Assembly: GCA_024516035.1 (NCBI GenBank)
Contig: CM044961.1
Coordinates: forward strand, 32,535,051-32,599,050
Direction: 5' to 3'
Length of the DNA: 64,000 nucleotides
DNA from: Bactericera cockerelli
Lineage: Eukaryota > Arthropoda > Insecta > Hemiptera > Triozidae
The notes beneath the pieces are model-generated. The model saw only the letters and a program-made list of their open reading frames with translations, searched no databases and was not told the origin of the DNA. Shown piece after piece: positions 33,726 to 45,160 of this stretch (positions are counted from its first letter, which is position 1; each line of letters opens with the position of its first letter). Made by a program: the position numbers and the translations under genes.

Positions 33726-33744
33726 GTAAGGCGTTTTTAAACAA

Positions 33745-33870
33745 AAATTCCTGCCCCGCTGGGAATCGAACCCAGGTCACCATGCGTACAATGCCTAGCG
33801 CGCTAACTCACTCTGCCACGGTGACTACTGATATGACCATGCAGTTGAAAGCGATGTTAAATTTTTGTTT
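33745..33870 (-). repeat. SINE C head, then E tail
   Basis: Reverse-strand family C head (CTGGGAATCGAACCCAGGTC, CTGCCACGGTGACTA) starts about 20 bp after the myosin exon donor. It is followed by a plus-strand E 3' end CATGCAGTTGAAAGCGATGT. Confidence 0.7.
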
Positions 33871-34361
33871 AAAAAAACGCTTGCATACGAGTCTGCAACC
33901 ATTGGGACATTTTCATCTTTACTATTCAAGGTCCAAAACCCAACTGACCAAATTTCGTATTGTGCGCATGACACATACCTTCTCTCTTCTCTCCCTCTAC
34001 AATTCAATACTTCGCCATTGTGCGCATGACACACACTTTCCCTCTTCTCTCCCTTTACAATTCAATATTTCGTTACATAATATCGTTACATAATATCGTT
34101 ACATAATTTCGTCACATAATTTTGGTTATGTGCCAGAGCAAAGACATGAAAATGTCAAAAACGCGGCTCTAGTTAGAACTGTTTGACTAAAGCTCTCTAT
34201 GGGTAAAGCAAGGAAGCTTTTCGAATCTTTCCAATTTATTCTTTCTCTATAACACGCCTGAAATATATATTATAATACTGCAAGCGTTACATTTTACTGA
34301 AATGAAAAGCGTGTAGTGTACCTTGCAGTATAGTTGGGAGTAGTATCGGTTCATTATCACA
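33871..34361. other. myosin-exon 3' flank, no further exon; small tandem repeats
   Basis: ATTGTGCGCATGACACA recurs at 33958 and 34016 in a ~60-bp repeat; CGTTACATAATATCGTTACA units follow at 34072-34110. No IQ or coiled-coil coding sequence was recognised. Confidence 0.55.
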
Positions 34362-34645
34362 TACCGACCTCAGTAGCTTGATCGATAAAGCCCATTTGTA
34401 GCCTGGAGGTTTGTGGTTCGAGGTTTTAGTGTGGATTTTGATAGATATCAGTTTTATACTGGCCAGGTTGTGGGAGTGTCAGTAGTCAGTCTACTTGTAA
34501 CTATGAAAGAATAATCTTCGTTCTTATTTTTCCTTTACCAACGTTTGAGTTTTCTATGCATACCAAATACATATCAGATTTAGTGAATAGATTTTGAGTA
34601 GTTGTATGTAATATGACGAGAGTGATTAACAGAAATATGATAACT
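34362..34645 (+). repeat. SINE family A split by ~140 bp
   Basis: Head 34362-34437 (CCGACCTCAGTAGCTTGATC) and 3' end 34579-34645 (TTTTGAGTAGTTGTA, AATATGATAAC) are separated by unrelated sequence. Confidence 0.6.
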
Positions 34646-35106
34646 AATCTGTTCATACCTTAGGTTACCAATTTTGTTCTGACTCGATTTAAATAAACTC
34701 CAATTTTAAGAAATTAAGCAAATAAGTAGGTATCTGCCGTCCTACCTAATAATAATTATTATGTATCTAAATAAAATCTTAATATGCATCTTGATAAAAA
34801 GATGATAATTATGTAAAAGATTTAATAAATCAGATTTTGAAGGCGTTTTATTGTTTTACATAAATTTCTCAATATTCAGACGTGAGTTCAAATTTATTTA
34901 TTTACTACCCGTAGGTATTCCCGTAGCTTTTTCGAGGACACACATTCAATTATTATTGTTTTTCATTGTTTTCTATTAAACGCCCGAAAAAATAATAAAT
35001 ATACAATACTGCATGCGTTCCTTATTTATCTGAAATGCAAAGCGTGTAGTATCTCGCAATACTTTAAAATGATAAGGCGTTTTATATTTGTACAATATTA
35101 TCTCAC

Positions 35107-35308
35107 TGGAAGGATTGCCAGCGCAGCTTCTTGTCGGCTTCGATGCAATGGCGCGTTGAATGCACCGGTTCTCTTAGGATCACCGAAGTTAAGCAACGTC
35201 CAGTGAGATTCGTGATGCTGGTATTCCGGGCCGACCCAGGCTGCGTGAGGTTTCCTGCAAATTACACCCAATTACAGCCCCGTCGTGATTTGACCATGAA
35301 GTTGAAGA
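35107..35308 (+). repeat. SINE family E, internally deleted
   Basis: ATGGCGCGTTGAATGCACCG and GGATCACCGAAGTTAAGCAA match the 5S-like head closely. Box C and part of the core are deleted. Leads into a GA tract. Confidence 0.78.
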
Positions 35309-35309
35309 G

Positions 35310-35480
35310 AGAGAGGAGGAGTGAGAAAGAAAGAGGGAGAGAGAGATGAGATGAGAAGTTAGAAAAGGAGAGAGAAGGAGAAGAAGAAAAAGAGGGAAAA
35401 GAAAAAGGTTCTGAGATAAGAAGATTGGGAATATGCATTAAGAGAGAGAAAAAGAGACAGAGAGTGATTTATTTTTGATT
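35310..35480. repeat. GA-rich tract
   Basis: AGAGAGAGGAGG-type purine run. Confidence 0.8.
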
Positions 35481-35548
35481 GGGTTTATTTTTATTTATAA
35501 CAATTTAAATTTACATATATAACATAACCTAAGCTAATATAACACAAA

Positions 35549-35891
35549 GGTAGGATAATACGATATGGCAGAGCGACATATAATATGGCAATCTCCCTTG
35601 CCATAGCGTGTGATTGGTCTTTGTTTACATGACCATAGAACTATTTGGGTCTATGGCAACAAGTTTTTTCTATGGTGCCATAGACATATGGCAGGATCTT
35701 TGGCATTCGTGTGAGTGCTTCATCCCACACATGGTCTACAACATGATATGGTGACGACTGGCAGGCTTGTCTATAGCAAGAGGGAAGACATACAATGCCA
35801 TAGAGTTTTTTGCAATATATTATATGTGCCATTCGTTTTTTTTCTCGCCATAGAAAATATGGCATCTGTGCCATATAGTGTGATCCTACCG
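35549..35891. mobile_element. 343-bp inverted-repeat element rich in ATATGGCA/CCATAG
   Basis: Ends GGTAGGATAATACGATATGG and the complement of TGCCATATAGTGTGATCCTA are imperfect inverted repeats (about 18 of 22). The motif CCATAG/CTATGG recurs throughout. No TSD was identified and nothing is coding. Confidence 0.5.
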
Positions 35892-35897
35892 TAATTC

Positions 35898-35899
<2 letters not shown>

Positions 35900-35933
<34 letters not shown>

Positions 35934-36510
35934 TAAATTAAAGTAAGAAGTGATAAAAAGAGAAAGAATGAGAGTAGAAGTATTAAAAGTCAGAGAGAAG
36001 AAAAAGAGAGTCAGGAAAAGGCTTCCGAGAGATAGACAGATAGGAAAAAGACTGGAAGAGTGAGACAGAAGATAGATACAAGGATGAGAATGGAGTGGGA
36101 GTCAATTCTAATAGGACAGAGATAAAGATAGAGAGAGAAAGGGAGAGGGAGAGAGAGAAAAAAAGAAAAAGAGAGGGAGAGAGAGAGAAAGAAAGAAAGA
36201 GAGAGGGAGAAAAAGAGAGAGAGAAAGCGAAAGAAAGAGATAAGGGGAGAGAGAGAAAGAAAGAAAGAGAGAGGGGGAGAGAGAGAAAGAGAAAGAGAGA
36301 GAGAGATGGGGAGAGAGAGAGAGAGATGGGGAGAGAGTGAAAGAGAAAGAAAGAAAGAGATAAGGGGGAGAGAGATGAGGGAGAAAGAGAGAGTGAAAGA
36401 AAGAAAGAGAGAGAGAGATGGGGAGGAAAGAGAGAGAGAGAGAAAGAAAGAAAGAGAAAGGGAGAGAGAAAGAGAGGGAGAGAGAGAGGGTAAGAGAGAG
36501 AAGGCCGTTT
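35900..36510. repeat. GA-rich microsatellite tract
   Basis: (GA)n with GAAAGAAAGA and GGGGAGAGAG interruptions. Overlapping Arg/Glu and Ser/Leu/Phe open frames are compositional. Confidence 0.9.
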
Positions 36511-36664
36511 GAAAAGTTGAGTGCATGTTAATAGCAAATGAAACTGTCCCTCCATTCGACATCTCTAGTGGTCCATCCCACTTACAACAGACCCCGGGGC
36601 TGTTGTAATACTCCACCCCATCCATCAAGCTGTCAAAATCCCCTAACAGCTTCTACCCCTGAGG

Positions 36665-36673
36665 ACAGCCCCA

Positions 36674-36704
<31 letters not shown>

Positions 36705-36900
36705 TTCTTTCTCTCTCTCTCTTTCTCCTACTTTTTCTCTCTCTCTCTATTTTCTCTCTCTCTCTCTCTCTCTTTCTCTTTAACCATCTCTGTCCATGGA
36801 TGTCCCTCTTTCTCTCTCATTCTCTCTCTTTCTCCTTCTTTTCTCTCTCTCTCTATTTCTCTCTCTCGCGATGTCCTTCTTTCTCTCATTCTCTTTACAC
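36665..36900. repeat. CT-rich microsatellite tract
   Basis: (TC)n blocks broken by GTCC segments. The inverse composition to the GA tract 150 bp upstream gives a potential purine/pyrimidine foldback. Confidence 0.85.
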
Positions 36901-37011
36901 ACCAACTCCCTTTCCTTTTTGCTATTTCTATCTCTCCCTCTTTATGTCCTTGTCTGTCCTTTTGTCTCTCCCTATCATTATGAATGTCCTTCTTTCTTGT
37001 TCTTTATCTAC

Positions 37012-37858
37012 CGTACACTGGTAGTCAAGTGGTTAACGCGCTAGTCTGGTAGTCCAGGGATCCGTTGTTTCGAATCCCATCAAATGGATAAATTATTTCT
37101 CATTAATTTGAGTTTGTGACCATATAATAAAAAAAATCTGGTGTAAACATCACACGACTTTCCTTATCCCCCAAAAAGGAGTCGAATTCCGCCACTGGTG
37201 ACTCAACGGTAACAGATAACTAAAAACCAATACCAAATTCGTAATCAGCACTTCAAAATCATTGAATTTGATATGTCACAACCCCCATGTAGGATGAATA
37301 ATAAAAAAGTTAGTCAAAGCGGGTCCCCCCGAAATACCGGTAAATTTTGGCCGAGTTCCAAAAAGTTCAAGATATCAAAAAAATGATCAGAATAGACCCC
37401 TATTATTTTTTTAATCTAAGAAAATGTTGTTCTCTAAAAAATTTTGTATCTTTAACCAATTTAAAGAAGCAGCGCTTGCGGCTAGCATTTGCGGCCCTGT
37501 GGCCGCAGAATGCGGCCGATTTCAACCAAAAGTTTCGTGGTTCATCTGATGTATAAAATCAATTTAGGTACCAAATTTCAAGTCTCTAGCTTTTACCGTT
37601 CTTGAGATATCCTGTTCACACACAGACAGACAGACAGACAGACAGACGCACGGACCAATGGCTGAAAACAACTTTTTTGGTATCCTGAGGCCATGATTCG
37701 TCCAGAAATGTGAAAAACTGGGTAGGTCAAATTTTCGACGAATACAATACTTTCCTTATTATAAGATAAGGAAAGTAAAAACTCTGAGGGTTAGGTGGTA
37801 GAAAATATTTGAGCATCAACCTCACCTGGTGGTTACCTTCCACTAAAGAGTATTATTT
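37012..37858 (+). repeat. SINE family D split by hairpin-ended element
   Basis: D head and body 37012-37136 resume as CTCTGAGGGTTAGGTGGTAG at 37782-37858, proving that 37137-37776 inserted into a pre-existing SINE. Confidence 0.82.
37137..37776 (-). mobile_element. hairpin-ended non-autonomous element, copy 2
   Basis: Reverse complement of 27229-27875 with few differences. It ends in the ACTTTCCTTATTATAAGATAAGGAAAGT-type hairpin (arms 9-12 bp). The D SINE host gives exact borders within A-rich ambiguity and shows no clear TSD. Confidence 0.75.
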
Positions 37859-38289
37859 TTATTTCATTTTCTCTTTCATTCACTACCCCTCTCTTTCTCT
37901 CTCCCTATTCAACTATTCATTTTCTTCCTCAAGTCTTTTCCTTTTAGCCATGTATTTCTACTCCCTTTGATTCTTTTTCTTTCTATGTGCCTCCTTTCCT
38001 CTCTATCTTTATCTCTTTCTCTACCAATGTTGTACTTTTTCTTTCTCCCACTGCCTCCCCTTTTCAAGTCCTTTCCCCTTTGTTACTTTTTTCTCTCTGT
38101 CTCTCTCTTTTCCCTGATTTTTCTCCCCCTCATTCTATAAAAGTCCAAAGGATTATGAAGTTATATATCAATTTGATTCTAAGAAAAAGAAATTTCCAAT
38201 TCAATTAATTGGCTTTCTGCAGAGAGTAAAGAAAAACATTCCAAAGAGTAGGTATGCTTTATAATCAAAGTAATTGAATGGGGGAAGGA

Positions 38290-38335
38290 GTAGGGAGAGA
38301 GAGAGAAAAAAAAAGAAAGATAGAGAGAGAGATAA

Positions 38336-38413
<78 letters not shown>

Positions 38414-38481
38414 ATACACACACAGAAAAAGAGAAAAAAATCAAGACATAGAGTACCAAGTATAGAGAAAAATGACACACA

Positions 38482-38553
<72 letters not shown>

Positions 38554-38565
38554 ACACACTCCAGA
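38290..38565. repeat. (GA)n followed by (CA)n microsatellites
   Basis: GA run to about 38412, then a pure CACACA tract at 38482-38548. Confidence 0.92.
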
Positions 38566-38748
38566 AAAAAGGGAAAAAAATGTAGAAGTTGGTAGATTTT
38601 TTTGACACATATTGAAATGTTCAGAAGACGGATCACTTATTCACTTCTCTCCAGCACAAAAGTTGCTGCAGTGGTGAGGTGGTAACATATATGAAGGATA
38701 TATACAGGGTAGCGTGGAAATAACTGGATAACTTTGCGCATTCATATA

Positions 38749-38967
38749 ATAATAATTATAATAACAGTCTTTACTGGAAGGTAACCACCAGGCGAGGTTA
38801 AGGCTCAAAGCATTTTCTACCATCTAACCCTCAGAGTCTTATTATTATGTGGTCACAAACTCAAATGAACGAGGAAAATTCATGCACTGGGTGGGATTCG
38901 AACCAATGGATCTCTACGCTACCTGGATTACCAGACTAGCGCGTTAACCACTTGACCACCAATGGAC
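38749..38967 (-). repeat. SINE family D, full length
   Basis: CTTTACTGGAAGGTAACCAC through GGGATTCGAACCAATGG to CTTGACCACCAATGGAC. Confidence 0.82.
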
Positions 38968-39015
38968 AGGTAGTCAACAAAATCGTAATTATCCTAAAAA
39001 AAATATTTGAAAAAA

Positions 39016-39178
39016 GGAACTGCCTTCGCATTACTCTAGATTACTTTACCTTTACACTCATGCCATTCCGGAAACGGAAAAAACTCGGTCAGAATTTTCC
39101 GCTCCGGCTGGGATTCGAACCCGCAACCTCCGGGTCAGTAACCAATGCTAATTACCACTGAGACACGGAGGACGGCTA
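39016..39178 (-). repeat. SINE family J
   Basis: Better preserved than 30840-31012: CTGGGATTCGAACCCGCAAC and CCACTGAGACACGGAGGAC give an intact tRNA-like head. Confidence 0.75.
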
Positions 39179-39222
39179 TTCATCAGCTGCTCTTACCAAC
39201 TGCTTGGTTTTTTTATAATTTG

Positions 39223-39470
39223 TTTGAGTTTGTGACCACATAACAATGAGACTTTGAAGGTTGGGCGTTAGAAAACGGTTTGATCATCGAGCTCGCCTGG
39301 TGGTTATCTTTCACTTTGATTTGAAGTATAGGTACCTATTATCATTATTATTATTATTATTTTATACTTTATTAGATAAGGACATAATATATGCAACACA
39401 GATAATTACAATATTAATATACAGTATGAGAAGAAGTAAAAAGAGAAAAGAATGAAGAAAAAATAAATAA
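39223..39470. repeat. SINE D tail plus repeat L
   Basis: Plus-strand D 3' part (TTTGAGTTTGTGACCACATA) to 39330, then reverse-strand L (TATACTTTATTAGATAAGGA). Confidence 0.6.
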
Positions 39471-39498
39471 ATATTATCGTAACTTCTCTGCGAAAAAA

Positions 39499-39697
39499 AA
39501 AACTAATAATATCGCCTTCATAATACTGCTCGATTAGGACTAATGAGTTCCATTATTCTTGTAGTAAGCCCAAGATGTATTATTATGTGGTCTAAATCCC
39601 AAATGGGAGGATAACTTTCATGTCCCAGCTGGGTTTCGAACCCGTGACCGATGGATTACCAGTCAGGCGCTTTAACCACTGAGCTAACGGGACAGAC
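39499..39697 (-). repeat. SINE family B
   Basis: Intact reverse-strand head: CTGGGTTTCGAACCCGTGAC and CCACTGAGCTAACGGGACAG. Confidence 0.83.
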
Positions 39698-40470
39698 GTT
39701 CCATTCAGGGGACTAAGTCTGGCATTGAATAATATTTTAAATCATGGTAGTAATTTGCCACAAAGGATATTGTCCGATTCTCTCTTTCCAATTTTGGATT
39801 ATTTTTGATCTTTTCTTATTGCCCAGTTACCCACCTTTATATTTTGAGCCAAATTTGGAGACATGTAGCCCAGCCGTTTATGATCTGCGTTGATTATGAA
39901 TGAATTAATGTACCTGGATTTTATATAATTATTAAGATAAATATACCATGCATTTTATATAAAGATAAGTATATCAAATGATTACTGATTAGGTGTTAAA
40001 GCTAAAAGCTTTTCTGAGTGCACTTCCAAACCTAACCCACAAACTAAATTAAGGAAGGTTTAAACCATTCAGCTGTTCTCCTAAAAAAATTGACAGACTA
40101 AAGTATTTATTCGTTCTCATACATTATAGGTTCCTGTATAAATGTATAATCCACATAAATTGAAACACCAACGAACCAGATTTCAGTTTTTATATAAAAA
40201 CTCACACAACCTATAGAAATATAAAAATCTGAAAACCTCAATTCAAACATCTTGACAGGTTCGATCCCCCTCTTCATCTGTTGGCAGGTTCGAATTCCGG
40301 GCATGTTAAATAAAAATGTCCTTTAGAAAAATAAAATTATGACAACCCAATCAATCTTGCTGATACGGAGTGGTTGGGATATGTTGACACCCAGCTTGGA
40401 ACAGGAGTACTGCAGGACTCCGGAGCTACGTTATAGAGATATGAGACACTGGACGTGGGTTGAAATGATG
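39698..40470. other. no gene recognised
   Basis: AT-rich unique sequence. A GTTCGAATTCCGGGC B-box-like segment at 40288 lacks a partner A box. Confidence 0.5.
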
Positions 40471-40471
40471 T

Positions 40472-40560
40472 TGCGTCACCGTGGCAGAGTGGACTAGCGC
40501 ACCAGGCTTGCAAGTCCGATGACCTGGGTTCGAATCCCGGCTGAGTAGAAATTTTCCACG
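40472..40560 (+). repeat. tRNA-like SINE C head
   Basis: CACCGTGGCAGAGTGGACTA and GACCTGGGTTCGAATCCCGG; the body that follows is not that of family C. Confidence 0.65.
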
Positions 40561-40605
40561 CCGCCGCCGCTGTTGTTTGTTGATTAGGGTCTTTTGATAG
40601 TTTCA

Positions 40606-40852
40606 TTATATCCCAATTTTAGTGGGAGCGCAGGATTTTTACTTTGGATATTGTAATAATTATATTTTTTTTCCACAATTTCACCACTAGTCGCTGCTCA
40701 CATTAAAGTAGCTACTCATTATTCCTCACGAAATATCAGTGGACACCATAGCATCCAAAGTATAGAGTATTTCCGAATCAGCTGAGATTCGAACCCTGAT
40801 CACCGTGCGTGCAAGACCCGCGAGCTACCCACTAGGTGACTACAAATAGATA
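40606..40852 (-). repeat. SINE family C2 variant
   Basis: Reverse-strand head GATTCGAACCCTGATCACCG and body CACTAGTCGCTGCTCACATT with an end AATTTTAGTGGGAGCGCAGG. It shares the central body with family C but has a different 3' end. The same end is seen near 1775, 24050 and 48690. Confidence 0.68.
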
Positions 40853-41304
40853 GTGAAAAGGATTCTGGATTCTTGTCCCCCGACGCCTTATCCATAATTC
40901 CAGGAAATTTGATCCCGGTCCTAACAGTGTCAAGAAATGTGCCTTCACAACCCGTTGTAACACAGATGGGTGTATCACTGTATCAGTAACATAAATTGTA
41001 ATAAATATAGTTCTAAGGATCTTTCTTGAGGTACCTAACTACCTACATAATTAAATAATTATGTATAAGTATATCCATTTAAAGTATTAAGAAAGGTAGA
41101 GATATACGTACCTCCTTAAGAGTATTACCTATATTTAATTTTATGTATGTATTAGCTATATTTTTATTATTATCAGGGTATCAATTATGAATTAAGAGAC
41201 ATTACGTGTCTAGGTTGATCAGGTGGAAATGTTACCAGGTGACTACCTGTCACACATAGATAATATAGACCAGACTAATGCTTATAGTAATAATAATAAT
41301 AATA

Positions 41305-41570
41305 TTTTATGGCTGGTCATGTGGCTCGAGCAGATAATAGTTCCATCAGACAAAAAACTTTAGAATTGAATTACGAGGAAGGAAGAAGTAGAGGAAGACC
41401 GAGAAGAAGATGGGAAGATAACGTAACGAAATGGTATAATAAAGACAGAGAACAATCTCCCACATCAGAAGAGAACTGGATAGAAGCAGCAAAGGACAGA
41501 ACAAGATGGAGGAGGGTGCTCGTGAGAGGTTTTGGGCCTTCAAGGCCTGCTACAACCATCTAGTAAGTAA
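41305..41570 (+). mobile_element. endonuclease/reverse-transcriptase LINE, C-terminal fragment
   Basis: The 84-residue frame reads MAGHVARADNSS, GRSRGRPRRRWEDNV and AAKDRTRWRRVLVR. This GHVAR...GRPRxRWxD...DRxxWR pattern closes the ORF of RTE-type and related elements. A TAAGTAAGTAA 3' end follows. 5'-truncated, non-functional. Confidence 0.75.
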
Positions 41571-41783
41571 GTAATAATAATATCGACTTATTGAGGTATA
41601 TTTATACTGCCCCATTAGGACTATTAAAGTCCCATTATTTCAGCAGTAAGCTCATGACATTTTATTATTATGTAGTAAAAATCCCAAGTGGGAGGATAAC
41701 TTGTTGTGTTTCGAACCCGCAACCTCTGTAATCTCTGAGTTCACAGAGTGTCGCCTTTACCATTGAGCTACCACGATAGACCA
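41571..41783 (-). repeat. SINE family B
   Basis: Directly after the LINE tail. B box partly deleted (GTTTCGAACCCGCAAC), head CATTGAGCTACCACGATAG. Confidence 0.78.
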
Positions 41784-41786
41784 GGA

Positions 41787-41958
41787 ATAATAATACTCTT
41801 AAGTGGAAGGTAATCACCAGCCGAGGTTAATGCTCAAAACATTTTCTACCACCTAACCCTCAGTGTCTTCTTATTATGTGATCCGTTGGTCACATACGCA
41901 AGAAATAAAGAAAATTGCAGGCTTTGGGTGGGATTCAAACCAACGGATCCCTACGATA
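41787..41958 (-). repeat. SINE family D, head-truncated
   Basis: TAATACTCTTAAGTGGAAGG to GGGATTCAAACCAACGG. Confidence 0.75.
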
Positions 41959-42011
41959 TTAAGTAATAAATACTCGTAGGTATATACTCATCTCTTTCGT
42001 CTACATGAAGG

Positions 42012-42215
42012 CCTATTATCATTATTAAACAATTTATTAGATAAGAAGACATAATTATGCAGGTACAATACAAATAATTACTATAATAATTAAAAAATGG
42101 AAACAATATATTATACAATAAAAAGGAAAACAATAGAAAAATATACAGAAACATATGTCCTAACTAAAGGGCGGTGTTATTTCCTATGGCAATCTCTTCC
42201 ACCCAACACTTATGC
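42012..42215 (-). repeat. repeat family L
   Basis: AACAATTTATTAGATAAGAA to TCCTAACTAAAGGGCGG and GGCAATCTCTTCCACCCAA. Confidence 0.55.
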
Positions 42216-42328
42216 CTACTATATACCTACTAGTACCTATACCTATCTAAAGATTATGTATGGTTGTATACAATATTACAGTGTGGGCTAGGTTATTGTG
42301 GGCTTGAAAAATATATCCGAAAATATTT

Positions 42329-42965
42329 TACTTCCGATAAATTTCTAATATTAGAAATCGTTTTTGTAAAAAAAAATATTTTTTTGCTCCGATTTCAATT
42401 TTTTTCATATTTCTGGACGTTTCATAACCTACTGAGTAAATTTGGTTTTGTGTCCGTCTGTCGTTCTGTCGGTCTGTCGGTCTGTTAAAACGATTCCTTG
42501 TAACGCGCAAATCTCGAAAACTACACAACGGATTTTGATGAAATTTTGCACACATCTAGGAGACATTCTGTAGATGGTCCCATTTTAAATTCATTGAATT
42601 CGTACTAGCGGTTCTGGGTGAAAGAGGCCATGCGCCTGACCACTAACTTTTTACTTAAACGCTTATATCTCGTGAACGGTACACCCGATTTCGATGAAAT
42701 TTTGTAAAAATTTGCATACTATAGTTTTACATAGGCTATTTATATTTATTTTTAAATTAATTATAATTTGACTCTGATATTTAAGAAAATCCGAAATTTT
42801 GGACAAAAAAGTAAAAAAATAAGGACCACGACTTGCCGATACAGAATTTTTGTAGAATTTAGAATATAGAAAAAAACAATATTCTACCATATACGAGTAT
42901 AAAGCAAATTTGAAGAAAATCGGTTGAGCCGTTTTGGAGATACAAGTAATTTCCTATAAAATCTC
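42329..42965 (+). mobile_element. ACTTCCG hairpin-ended element
   Basis: Starts in a T run with ACTTCCGATAAATTTCTAAT (inner hairpin TTCTAATATTAGAA) and contains a degenerate GTCTGTCGGTCTGTCGG tract and ATCTCGAAAACTACACAACG. Same plan as 27229-27875 (hairpin, then GTCTG tract) but a different sequence. The right end is uncertain. Confidence 0.55.
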
Positions 42966-43107
42966 AAAATTGGCACGTGTTTACAATGTGAAGCAATCAC
43001 GAGGAAGTATTGTGTCCATAATTGGCAGTGTTTTTTTTGTTCTTTCTTATTTAAATCCATGCTCCAACCTCCAAACGACACATTCATATAAAAAATAAAC
43101 CCACTGA

Positions 43108-43330
43108 GCCAGCTTTGATGGCGCGTTGAATGTACCGGTTCTCGTAGGATCACCGAAGTTAAGCAATGACCAGCGAGGTGAATACTTCGTGATTCTGGCA
43201 TTCCGGCCCAACCCAGGCTGGGTGAGGTCAATGTGGGCAGCAGGTTTGTAATTTTCCTGCGAATGGAGGGTAAAACCCCGTCGTGTAGGACCATGCAGTT
43301 GAAAAACGATGTTAAACTCTAATAAAAAAA
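43108..43330 (+). repeat. SINE family E, nearly full length
   Basis: GCCAGCTTTGATGGCGCGTT, then AGGATCACCGAAGTTAAGCA: a very good match to the middle of 5S rRNA. Core and GCAGTTGAAAAACGATGTTA end, A-rich tail. Confidence 0.85.
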
Positions 43331-43651
43331 ATAATAAAAAAACCCACTGAACCAGCTGAACTTCTTTACGAATTTATATGCTGTGACATTAGGTATGAAT
43401 GTAGCCACGGTGAAACCCGAAGAAATAACGTTTTTTGATAAGGAACATTTCAGATTTTATTTTTTTAAACGAAGGCGCCTCTATCATTATCTTCTGTAGG
43501 ATAATCCATGTTAATCCTACTGAATCCTTCCTCATATCCTGAATATTCTCTTATCATTTTTGGTGGATATTAGCTGGGTTTATGAAATTGATCCCATTTA
43601 AAATTATATGAAATCGAGAGAGTGATTATAGTTTCTACTCTCAGGTAGATA

Positions 43652-43795
43652 ACCGACCTCAGTAGCTTGATCGATAAAGCGGCGGACTTGTAACCTGGAG
43701 GTCGGTGGTTCAAGTCCCGGTGTCAGCGGAGATTTAGTAGAGCGAGTTTGAGTAGTTGTGATATCACGAAAGTGATTAACACAAATATGATAACT
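43652..43795 (+). repeat. SINE family A, reference copy
   Basis: About 144 bp: CCGACCTCAGTAGCTTGATC (A-box region), GGTCGGTGGTTCAAGTCCCG (B box), GCGAGTTTGAGTAGTTGTGA, then ATCACGAAAGTGATTAACAC and AAATATGATAAC. No internal coding. Head-like-tRNA plus short unique body is a tRNA-derived SINE. Confidence 0.87.
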
Positions 43796-43975
43796 TTTTT
43801 TTACTTAGGTAGGTAAATGGAAAAAGAAAGTGATCAATAAATAAAAAGTTGATAAATGACTTGAGCGTGTAGATCTGCAAATCAACCTGAAAGTTTAATT
43901 GGTCCTTTATTTTGTAAACAATTTTCTTAATCCAGAAATATACGTCATGAACAAGTCCTTATTCTTGCTATTAAA

Positions 43976-44118
43976 AGTTATCATAGGTGTCAATAACTTT
44001 CGTGATATCACAACTACTCAAACTCAGTTTACTAAATCCACGCTGAAACCGGGACTTGAACCACCGACCTCCAGGTTACAAGTCCACCGCCTTATCGATC
44101 AAGCTGCTGAGGTTGGTT
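43976..44118 (-). repeat. SINE family A, inverted partner
   Basis: Full reverse-strand copy 180 bp after 43652-43795; the two could pair over about 140 bp if co-transcribed. Confidence 0.83.
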
Positions 44119-44214
44119 AGTTTTTGTTATCTATGTGTACCATGTCGTAAGTACCTAATCTTGTCAAACTATTGTAGATATTTTATTTATTGTAAATATA
44201 AAAGTTAGAGGGTC

Positions 44215-44540
44215 TAATCTAACTGTCCACAAAGGCACAGATCAGCAGGTATATATGTACAAAACAGAAACGAAAAATTTCATATTAGGTATGTACATTA
44301 TCAGGTACATTTTTACAAAACAGATAGAGGATTTCAAATTATTTACATAATCAGGTCCATATCTATTTACAAAACATGCAGGTACAAATATTTCCTCTAG
44401 ACTCGAGATCACTTCGCCTGGTTCTTTGCAAAACCAAATACAAATATTACAAAGGTATCCTTACACAATAAATACAAATATACAAAGGTATCTTTACAAA
44501 ACAAATACAAATATACAAAGGTGTTAATTTGGTGTTTCTT
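44215..44540. repeat. irregular tandem repeat with TTACAAAACA
   Basis: Blocks CAGGTACATTTTTACAAAACA and AAATACAAATATACAAAGGT recur with variable spacing; no gene. Confidence 0.55.
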
Positions 44541-44619
44541 TGCGATAGGTATTAAACATTTGTAAACAGAGTCACTGAATATTATCTTGAATTTATGGAT
44601 CTTGATTCTCGAGCATTTG

Positions 44620-44628
44620 AGAGAGAGA

Positions 44629-44667
<39 letters not shown>

Positions 44668-44715
44668 GGAAGAGAGAAGAAGAAGAGAGAAAGAGGAAGA
44701 GAGATAAAGAGATAA
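44620..44715. repeat. GA microsatellite
   Basis: GAGAGAGAGAGAGAGAGAGA run with AAGA breaks. A tRNA-head-like reverse-strand segment (GGATCGAACTCGTGACC) follows at 44822-44895. Confidence 0.8.
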
Positions 44716-45066
44716 ATATATTAACCTCATCCAACTTGCGTTAAACCGAAAATCAAAATACACTTGAATTCTTCTACAGAATTTTAAATTTCTTAGAAGG
44801 AAATCCTGTTGAAAAAAAAAATCCGTCAGCGCCAAGGATCGAACTCGTGACCTTTGGATCTCAAGACTGAAGGCTTGTGCGATGTGTGGGGTCCCGACGT
44901 TATCAGTCTTCTCTTATCAGATCTTGATAATATTTCTTATAACAGGTAGGTAATAGATTGTGAAGATGGGGCAGGAATGTTGATATTTGAAAGTTATTAA
45001 AAAAATGTAAACAAACTTGTATAATAAACAAAAATAAATAAAAATAGAATTCCTCTCCTCTGCCAT

Positions 45067-45160
45067 GTAATAGTGTATTCGTCGAAAATTTGACCTACCC
45101 AGAGTTTCACAGTTCTGGACAAATCATAGCCTCAGGACACCAAAAAGTGTTTTAATAAAA
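45067..45160 (+). repeat. fragment of the 27229-type element
   Basis: TGTATTCGTCGAAAATTTGA and GACCTACCCAGAGTTTCACA match positions 27260-27340 of copy 1; truncated at both ends. Confidence 0.65.

Noticed and set aside
35983..36628. Overlapping 190- and 205-codon reverse-strand frames
   Set aside because: Translation of a GA microsatellite; composition artefact.
38482..38548. CRISPR-like direct repeats
   Set aside because: Simple (CA)n microsatellite in eukaryotic DNA; no spacers.
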